A stretch of DNA of 31,116 nucleotides, taken from assembly GCA_020697375.1 (NCBI GenBank), contig JAJFBJ010000044.1:1-31116 (forward strand), written 5' to 3'. Within the stretch, counting starts at the first letter, position 1. Each line of letters starts with the position of its first letter. The stretch comes from Nitrospira sp. Lineage in GTDB: Bacteria; Nitrospirota; Nitrospiria; Nitrospirales; Nitrospiraceae. Shown in pieces: positions 25,358-31,116 of this stretch. A program made the translations under genes and the position numbers. The notes under the pieces were generated by a model. The model did not search any database, had not been told where the DNA came from, and saw only the letters and a list, made by a program, of their open reading frames with translations.

Positions 25358-26317
25358 ATGGCACAAACTCTTCCTGTCCCCTTCTACATCCTCTGCGGGT
25401 CGCTCGGCGCCGGCAAGACCACCCTGCTCATGCGCCTCCTCGAATTCTGGAACAGCCAGGGCCACAAGGTCGGCGTGCTGATGAACGAGGCGGGAGCGGT
25501 GAGCATCGACGGCCCGCGCGCCGGAACGCTCGCCGAGCAGGTCCTTAACCTGGCCGGCGGCTGCATCTGTTGCGATACGAAAGACGACCTGGCCTGGAGC
25601 ATCGCGCAGCTCGTGCAGGACTATGAATCCACCCTGATCGTCTTGGAATGTTCCGGCATGGCCGATCCGGCGGAAGTCGTCGATGCGGTGACGGATGCAT
25701 ACGTCTCACGGATGGCGAAGCTCGAACGGATCTTGGCGATGTTGCATCCCGTGCCCCTGCCCGATACCGGCATGGCAGAACTTGTGACCCGCAACGCCAT
25801 TCGGTATGCGGACGATCTGATCCTCAATAAGCGGGATCTGTACATACCCGGTCACTGGGAGCAGTTTCGTGAGACCATTACGCGCCACAACCCATACGGG
25901 CGGATCTGGGAAACCAACCATGCCAGGCTGGATATCGCCGCCCTGCTGGCCGCCCCCGTGACGCGATCCGTCCCGACCAACGTCTCGTTCGGGAAACCGC
26001 CCGCTGCGGACGACAGGCACGACGCCCGCGATCCTCATCACCCGATGGTGACCACCGTGCCACTACCGAAGCCGCTGGATCGCAAAAAGTTCATGGAATG
26101 GACGAAGTCGTTACCGGAGGGCATGGAACGGGCGAAGGGCTTCTTTCGCTTTGAGCAGGAACCGGAGCTGATGGAGTTTCAATTTTTTCCGCCGCGCACC
26201 AGCACGGTCGCACCGGTTATGCTGCTCGACGAACCGGACCATGTCCTGGTGTTGATCGGACGAGCCTACGACCAGGAAGGCTGTCGCGCCTCCCTCCTCG
26301 CCTGCCGTGCTTCATGA
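25358..26317 (+). CDS. COG0523/CobW-family GTP-binding metallochaperone
   Basis: A 319-residue G3E-family GTPase. It has P-loop GSLGAGKT (14-21), the metal-binding GCICC motif with Cys69, Cys71 and Cys72 (NLAGGCICCDTKDDL), the LECSGMADP segment, and NKRD (157-160). A His/Asp-rich loop (DDRHDARDPHHP, about 218-229) separates it from a CobW C-terminal domain (AKGFFRFEQEPELMEFQFF). Members deliver zinc, cobalt or other metals to target proteins; the specific metal cannot be read here. ATG 25358 follows an in-frame GTG directly and has no strong ribosome site. It lies 86 bases after the CDF gene, so the two may share metal homeostasis. It ends five bases from the convergent PAP2 gene. Confidence 0.88.
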   Translation: MAQTLPVPFYILCGSLGAGKTTLLMRLLEFWNSQGHKVGVLMNEAGAVSIDGPRAGTLAEQVLNLAGGCICCDTKDDLAWSIAQLVQDYESTLIVLECSGMADPAEVVDAVTDAYVSRMAKLERILAMLHPVPLPDTGMAELVTRNAIRYADDLILNKRDLYIPGHWEQFRETITRHNPYGRIWETNHARLDIAALLAAPVTRSVPTNVSFGKPPAADDRHDARDPHHPMVTTVPLPKPLDRKKFMEWTKSLPEGMERAKGFFRFEQEPELMEFQFFPPRTSTVAPVMLLDEPDHVLVLIGRAYDQEGCRASLLACRAS

Positions 26318-26322
26318 CATTG

Positions 26323-26910
26323 TCAGGAGATCGAACCGGCTGAAGGCTGCCGCACGCCGGCGGGAGCCATGCGCTCAGCAGGCGGCCGAAATCGCGACCA
26401 ACGGGTGAGCCGCCAGGCCACACCCGCCCCGATCATCCCACCCACCACCCACCCGCCGATCACATCCGTCATGTAATGGGCGCCGATGTAAACTCGGGAG
26501 AGGCCGATCGCCAGCACCAGCGGCCAGCTGATCCAGCCGGACCGTGGATACAGGACTTGAAAGAAGGCCGCAGCCGCCGCTGTGTTGGCGGCGTGGTTGG
26601 AAGGAAATGCAAATGCCCCGCCGCAGCCCAGCAATTGATGCACGTCCGCAAGCGTGACGCAGGGCCGCGGGCGCTGCACCAGGCCCTTGAGCTGTGTTCC
26701 CATCGCATCCGCGACGCCGATGACAGCGGCCAGCATCGCCGAGCCGATCAGGAACTCCCGCCGGTTGTTCCACAGCCAATAGCAGGCGGCGAGCATCACG
26801 GGATAGAACAGATTGCCCGGCTTGGCGAGCTCCACCATGATCCAGTCAAGGGTGGCCGACCGGCCGGCCATGCCGTTGATCGCGTGAAACAGGCTCTCGT
26901 CCCAGTACAT
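26323..26910 (-). CDS. PAP2-family membrane phosphatase
   Basis: A 195-residue integral membrane lipid-phosphatase-like protein. All three PAP2 motifs are intact: KGLVQRPRP (K75, R80, P81), PSNH (103-106), and SRVYIGAHYMTD (S138, R139, H145, D149). Several hydrophobic helices surround them (FYPVMLAACYWLW, AMLAAVIGVADAMG, LVLAIGLSRV, VVGGMIGAGVAW). The size and motifs fit undecaprenyl-diphosphatase (BcrC-like) or a phosphatidylglycerophosphate/lipid A phosphatase; sequence alone cannot choose. ATG 26910 (MYWDESLFHAING) is preferred to a TTG at 26946. It is transcribed alone towards the CobW gene and away from the phospholipase D gene. Confidence 0.92.
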   Translation of the reverse strand: MYWDESLFHAINGMAGRSATLDWIMVELAKPGNLFYPVMLAACYWLWNNRREFLIGSAMLAAVIGVADAMGTQLKGLVQRPRPCVTLADVHQLLGCGGAFAFPSNHAANTAAAAAFFQVLYPRSGWISWPLVLAIGLSRVYIGAHYMTDVIGGWVVGGMIGAGVAWRLTRWSRFRPPAERMAPAGVRQPSAGSIS

Positions 26911-27319
26911 GGGAAGGACGATAAGGCCTCGCGCGCCATTCGTCAATCGTCAACGCCGATGGATCCATTTGCGGACGCGGCGGGAATAATTTTCCAGCGC
27001 CTGCTTTACCATCCTGCTTCACGCGACCATTCCGCATGACACGTATTTCGACTGACTCTGCGGTTGACAGCCTGTGATCAGCGTTGTACCTTTCGGCACC
27101 TTCATGCGATGGTCTCCCCCTATCGCAATGTCACGCAGAGGTCTCATGCGGATGACAGGAAACATCCGATCTTCACCACATCATGTTCATGGAAGTGACA
27201 GGTCTGTCCGCGCAGGGCAAAGATGCCGATCGCGGCATGCGGAGGAGACAAGTCTCTCAGTGCGGGCATCAGCGTGAGTTGCGGCACAGCATAACGTTGC
27301 TTCCTGGAAAACGGCGGAC
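26911..27319. other. Intergenic region upstream of the phospholipase D / DUF6603 pair
   Basis: About 409 bases between divergent genes. It holds a candidate plus-strand promoter (27064-27092) and no coding sequence that looks real; a 67-codon plus-strand frame at 27074 has no family features or ribosome site. Two short repeats of TGACAGG occur (about 27153 and 27197). If the promoter is used, the leader is about 220 bases, long enough for regulation, but no known RNA motif was recognised. Confidence 0.45.
27064..27092 (+). promoter_or_regulatory. Candidate promoter of the phospholipase D / DUF6603 unit
   Basis: A perfect TTGACA (27064-27069) followed by a 17-base spacer and TACCTT (27087-27092). 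The -35 box matches 6/6 but the -10 only 3/6. It is the only convincing element in the 409-base gap. Confidence 0.35.
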
Positions 27320-29425
27320 ATGGCCAATACAGGTGTGCGAGGGCGAGTGGTCTATGCCGGAACGACGACCGGCATCGAGGGGTTGGAGATCGTGGCCGTC
27401 GATCTCGATCCTTTTTTCTCCGAAGATATTTTGAACGATCCCCCTGCCAAGACAGACTCCAACGGACATTTCAACATTTCGTATTCCGCTGGCTCCTTCG
27501 ATGATTGGATACCGGGGAGAAACCCCGACATCATCGTGCGCGTCTATGCCCCCGGCGGGCGCCTGATCCACGAAACCTCCGAGCAGAGCAATGTCAGCGA
27601 CAGCCTGCTGGCCATGGCCACCATGGAAATTCATCGAGCCAACGTCGAAGGATGGCTCTCGACCAACGCAACGCTCAACCCGACCAACCCCGCCCTTCGT
27701 CCTGATGGTACGCCCCTCACCTGGACCAAAGGCAATCATGTCGAACTCCTGCAGGACGGCGTCACGCTCTTCCCGGCACTCACCGATGCGGTCAACCAGG
27801 CCCAGCAGTCGATCAGACTCATGAATATGAACTTCTGGTTGAGCGACAACCTCATGACCAAATTCACTCCCGATCCTCCGCCCGACAATGTGCCGGTACA
27901 GGGAGTGCGAATCCACGAAAGTCTCAAGGCCAGATCGAAGATTGTGGCCACCACTAATATTCTCGTTCAAGACGTGCCGTTCTTCGGTCGCATCTTCGGC
28001 GCCGATACCGACGGACTGGTCAAAGACTTCTTTAAGGAAGACAACGTCGCCGTTCGCGCGCTGCCTATTTTTCTCTCCCTGCTCAATCTTCCCTCATTCA
28101 TGCATGCGAAGGCCGTTGTGCTCGACGGGACGACTGCGTTCGTGCTCGGCTCGACCATGTCGCAATCCTACTTCGGCGCCCACGATCACCAGATCCGCGA
28201 TCCCCGGCATGGGGGTTCGCTCGTCCATGACATGAGCCTGAAGGTCCAGGGTCCCGCGGTCGAGCATATCGACCGAACGTTCACCACCCTCTGGAACGCG
28301 GCTGATTCCGACGCCTCCGCCCTTTCACCTTCAACCGGCCAATCGCCTGCGACGCAGGATGACCTCGGCCTTCAAATCGTCCGCACGCTTCCCGGAGGGA
28401 CGATCACGGCCTCGCACACCGGAGGTTCCGCCCTTCCCCATGGAGAAACGAGCGCGTTGGAGGCTTATCAGCGCGCGATTGCCCTGGCCCAACAATATAT
28501 TTATCTCGAAGACCAGTACTTTACCGCGCCGGAAGTCTTCGATGCCCTGCTGCGCCGGATGAAGCAGGCGCCCGACCTGGAACTCATTCTGGTGCTGAAT
28601 TGCAATCCGGATGTGTCGGGCTATCCCGAAAAGCAGGTGCAGCTCCTCGAACAGTTCCGATCCGACCTCGCCAAGACACTGGGAGCGGCTCAAGCCGAGA
28701 AACGCCTGGGCCTTTTCACCATCTGGAGTTGCGATGAGCAGGCAACGCCCTATGAGATCATGCCGATCTATGTGCACAGCAAGACCGCCATCATCGACGA
28801 TGTATGGGCGACGATCGGAAGCGCCAATCTCGACGGGGCATCCTTGAACCACATTCAACTAGCCACGATCGTACAACAGAAACTGGCTGATGCGATCGAG
28901 GACGGCAAGTGGTGGAAACGGCTCTTGCTCGGCCTTACGATCTTTGCGCTGACGCCGCTGGTCATGGCCATGGTCCTGGCCATGAAAATCGGGATCACCA
29001 GACCTTCCCAACATGCCAACCCTGGACAGTCGCGACAACCGATCCGCTCATCGGAACTCAATGTCGTCATCTGCGAACAGAATCCACAACTCTCCATCCC
29101 GAACAAGACGGTGAAGCAGTTCCGGGAAGCTCTGTGGGGGGAGCATCTCGGCTTGGGGACATCCCTTCCACCGATTGGAAACGGATGGGTCGACCTGTGG
29201 CAGCGCCGTGCCAGGGAGAAACTGGCCAGTCTGCAGTCCGACCCTTCGAAACCTGTGGGCCAGCGGAGCAAGCATCCGGCCAAGATCCTTGCATGGACCG
29301 CGGAGACGGATCCGGAACCATATCTGCGGGCATGCCTTGGCGCCGAACTGCGCGACCGAAAAATCCGTCTCCGTTCGAAAGCCGATAAGTTCAATTTCAA
29401 AACCGGGACGTGGGAACGCAGGTAA
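27320..29425 (+). CDS. Phospholipase D-like protein with transthyretin-like N-domain and internal membrane segment
   Basis: A 701-residue HKD-type phosphodiesterase, probably acting on phospholipids. Residues about 5-95 look like a transthyretin/carboxypeptidase-regulatory-like beta fold (VRGRVVYAGTTTGIEGLEI, TDSNGHFNISY, DIIVRVYAPGGRLIHE). Two intact HKD motifs follow: H262-A-K264-xxxx-D269 (HAKAVVLD, then LGSTMSQSYFG) and H486-S-K488-xxxx-D493 (HSKTAIIDD, then IGSANLDGASLNH). Typical family elements YIYLEDQYF (393-401) and FREALWGEHLGLG (601-613) are also present. Between the second HKD and the expected SELNVVICE strand (578-586) lies about 60 residues with a hydrophobic stretch (RLLLGLTIFALTPLVMAMVL), so the enzyme is probably membrane-attached. 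There is no N-terminal signal peptide. ATG 27320 has a weak ribosome site (GGCGGA close by). It ends eight bases before the DUF6603-like gene. Confidence 0.88.
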   Translation: MANTGVRGRVVYAGTTTGIEGLEIVAVDLDPFFSEDILNDPPAKTDSNGHFNISYSAGSFDDWIPGRNPDIIVRVYAPGGRLIHETSEQSNVSDSLLAMATMEIHRANVEGWLSTNATLNPTNPALRPDGTPLTWTKGNHVELLQDGVTLFPALTDAVNQAQQSIRLMNMNFWLSDNLMTKFTPDPPPDNVPVQGVRIHESLKARSKIVATTNILVQDVPFFGRIFGADTDGLVKDFFKEDNVAVRALPIFLSLLNLPSFMHAKAVVLDGTTAFVLGSTMSQSYFGAHDHQIRDPRHGGSLVHDMSLKVQGPAVEHIDRTFTTLWNAADSDASALSPSTGQSPATQDDLGLQIVRTLPGGTITASHTGGSALPHGETSALEAYQRAIALAQQYIYLEDQYFTAPEVFDALLRRMKQAPDLELILVLNCNPDVSGYPEKQVQLLEQFRSDLAKTLGAAQAEKRLGLFTIWSCDEQATPYEIMPIYVHSKTAIIDDVWATIGSANLDGASLNHIQLATIVQQKLADAIEDGKWWKRLLLGLTIFALTPLVMAMVLAMKIGITRPSQHANPGQSRQPIRSSELNVVICEQNPQLSIPNKTVKQFREALWGEHLGLGTSLPPIGNGWVDLWQRRAREKLASLQSDPSKPVGQRSKHPAKILAWTAETDPEPYLRACLGAELRDRKIRLRSKADKFNFKTGTWERR

Positions 29426-29433
29426 CCATCGAC

Positions 29434-31116
29434 ATGGCCAATACCGTCACCACACTTGCAATTGCCCTGGGACAACTTCTCTCGACATTGAAGGAAGTGG
29501 CCGGAGGGGCAGCGCAGACGAAGACCTTCATCAACTTTCTTGGCTGGAGATTGCCGCCCGGGCTCGATGACATCGGACTGGCCGCGATCGACCTTTCGGA
29601 ATTTCTAGAGACACTCCGCGTCGTCGTGGACTCTTCCGACGTGGAATGGAACGATGAGCTGATCATGGCCGCCCGTATCGGGAATCTCGCCCTGGCCATG
29701 AGCCGGCTCGTTCAGCAAATCCAGCAACTCGCCGAAACAATTCCCTCGCGACTCGACCAACAAGAGGACTATATCGCGCGTACGAATATCCACAAGGAAC
29801 TTCCAAGACGAATATTCGATCTGCTGGTCGCGAGCTACCTGTCCAACAAGTCTTATCTGGTTTCCTCGCTGCTCCACCTGGTGAATATTCTCGAATTCAA
29901 ACACTTCGAGGCCGACGAGGCGAACTATCAGGTCGAGCACATCCGCGCTATCGTGCACTACGATCACCTCCATGCGTTCCTGTCCGATCCTTCCCGCCAC
30001 ATGCAACAGACATACGGGTGGGGCACGGCGGCATTTGCCGGCCAAGAGCTGATAGGTCGCATCGACCAGGTCCTTCGAGCAGTCGGGGCTTCAGTGATCC
30101 TCCGGCTCATGGATCAGCGTGCGGAAGAGGTGCTGCTCGGTCGTCCTCTCGCCGCAATCGAGACCGATGCCATGCCGCAACTGTTGATCACGCTCTATGA
30201 GGAACTGGGCGCCTTCGCCGGAGTCAAGGCCGGGCTATCTGTTTTTGCCCTTCGTCCCAGCTCGCCCGGAGGCTCCGATGGAGGCATCGGCCTCCTCCCG
30301 TTCGCACGAGGTCACGGGGAAGGCGACATTCCGCTCCACCTGTTCAAGGATACGGTGATCGAATTTTCGGCCCATGCCGATCTGCTCAAGCGTATCGCGT
30401 TGCTCATCCGTCCCGACCAACCGCCGCGCCTCAAGACGGCACACAGCTTGGGCGAATTGGCCGACGGCCGATTTGCGATCGGTATCCGCCACGGCAGGCC
30501 GGAAACGGCGCCTCAGACATTGGTGACGCTCCCGGGCGGTTCGAGCCTGAGTTTCCAGCAATTCAGACTGACAGGCGGTATGGAAAAGAGGGAGGGCGTC
30601 TCTCCGGAAAGTTTCTTGGAGTTGGGATTGCTCGGCTGCCGCGTTGAGTATTCGCTGGGCGAGGCGGATGCATTCCTGAGCGAGAGCATTTCAAGGGATT
30701 CGGTCGCAGTGCCCTTCGACCTGCGTCTCGGATGGAGCAGTGCCAAGGGGATCTATTTCCATGGTAGCGGAGGCCTGCATGCGACGCTGCCCTTGCATCT
30801 CGCCCTGGGACCGTTGCTGCTGGAATCGCTCTATCTCGCTCTCGACACGAAGGAAACAGGATTCGACGTCGAAACGAGCACGAGCGGTCGCCTGAGCCTT
30901 GGCCCATTGACCGTGACGGTGGAGCGAATAGGGTTGTCCGTCAATGTTTCTTTCCAAGGGGGCAACTTAGGTCTCTTCGGGCTCTCACCACGCTTCAAGC
31001 CCCCGACGGGCCTCGGGCTGGCGATCGCGGCGCCGGGGGTCGTGGGCGGGGGCTTTCTGGGCTTCGATCCCCAGCGGGCCGACTACAGCGGCATCCTCCA
31101 ACTGGAGCTGGCCGAG
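29434..31116 (+). CDS. DUF6603-like large protein (partial, N-terminal 561 residues)
   Basis: The frame stays open from ATG 29434 to the window edge and is not complete. Residues 1-265 appear mostly helical (LRVVVDSSDVEWNDELIMAA, LVQQIQQLAETI, VSSLLHLVNILEFKHFEA). From about 266 the sequence turns beta-rich with alternating hydrophobics and many Gly/Leu strands. The stretch FKPPTGLGLAI ... GGGFLGFDPQRADYSG (522-552) is the kind of motif that marks DUF6603 proteins, which are long and of unknown function. No signal peptide is visible. It starts eight bases after the phospholipase D gene, and the 14 bases around both start codons (GACATGGCCAATAC) are identical. Cotranscription and joint function are inferred; the DUF6603 label rests on remembered motif style, not on a search. 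Confidence 0.75.
   Translation, partial: MANTVTTLAIALGQLLSTLKEVAGGAAQTKTFINFLGWRLPPGLDDIGLAAIDLSEFLETLRVVVDSSDVEWNDELIMAARIGNLALAMSRLVQQIQQLAETIPSRLDQQEDYIARTNIHKELPRRIFDLLVASYLSNKSYLVSSLLHLVNILEFKHFEADEANYQVEHIRAIVHYDHLHAFLSDPSRHMQQTYGWGTAAFAGQELIGRIDQVLRAVGASVILRLMDQRAEEVLLGRPLAAIETDAMPQLLITLYEELGAFAGVKAGLSVFALRPSSPGGSDGGIGLLPFARGHGEGDIPLHLFKDTVIEFSAHADLLKRIALLIRPDQPPRLKTAHSLGELADGRFAIGIRHGRPETAPQTLVTLPGGSSLSFQQFRLTGGMEKREGVSPESFLELGLLGCRVEYSLGEADAFLSESISRDSVAVPFDLRLGWSSAKGIYFHGSGGLHATLPLHLALGPLLLESLYLALDTKETGFDVETSTSGRLSLGPLTVTVERIGLSVNVSFQGGNLGLFGLSPRFKPPTGLGLAIAAPGVVGGGFLGFDPQRADYSGILQLELAE

Noticed and set aside
25345..25358. TACAAT eight bases before the CobW-family ATG, considered as a -10 box for a leaderless transcript
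   Set aside because: No matching -35 box lies 16-18 bases upstream and there is no extended -10 TG, so the support is too weak.
27269..27970. 233-codon minus-strand frame opposite the phospholipase D N-terminus
   Set aside because: The composition is that of a shadow frame, and the plus-strand reading has clear domain patterns.

Overview
The window reads as chromosomal DNA of a Nitrospira-like bacterium (phylum Nitrospirota). This is an inference from moderately GC-rich coding DNA, diderm features (outer-membrane barrel, polysaccharide export proteins) and the style and order of the housekeeping proteins; no rRNA or other marker is present to prove it. No tRNA, rRNA, CRISPR array, insertion sequence or phage gene was recognised.

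Layout. (1) About 1-2500: the start of an AT-richer exopolysaccharide locus on the minus strand: two tandem SLBB-type polysaccharide export proteins and a partial outer-membrane beta-barrel protein. A 720-base gap separates it from a divergent LuxR-type regulator (2587-3198, +). The regulator has a good sigma70-type promoter followed immediately by a perfect 8-bp inverted repeat. (2) 3450-19483: one long, dense minus-strand block of core genes. In transcription order: DUF502 membrane protein, glmU, glmS, gatC, panD, gatA, DUF948, YtxH, gatB, eno, ftsB-like, era, mgtE, recO, DUF971 protein, a frameshifted lipoprotein, glgA. It covers amino-sugar precursor synthesis, the tRNA-dependent amidotransferase, glycolysis, division and ribosome assembly. 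Many genes overlap or abut, so several operons are likely. (3) 19584-24232: a divergent plus-strand set, tmk-holB-metG-secreted protein. (4) 24330-26317: a cation diffusion facilitator and a COG0523/CobW GTPase, both with His/Cys-rich metal-binding stretches, so probably a metal homeostasis pair. A PAP2 phosphatase lies tail-to-tail with them. (5) 26911-31116: after a 409-base gap, a two-gene unit of a phospholipase D-like protein and the N-terminal 561 residues of a DUF6603-like protein that runs off the window.

The most unusual part is region 5. The phospholipase D has two intact HKD motifs, an N-terminal transthyretin-like beta domain and a hydrophobic membrane-type segment inserted inside the catalytic fold, and it is followed after 8 bases by the large beta-rich DUF6603-like protein. 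This pair is the best candidate for an undescribed, probably lipid- or membrane-acting, system. Other points of note are panD embedded between gatC and gatA, the broken lipoprotein gene upstream of glgA, a decayed coding remnant beside the export genes, and the palindrome at the regulator's promoter.
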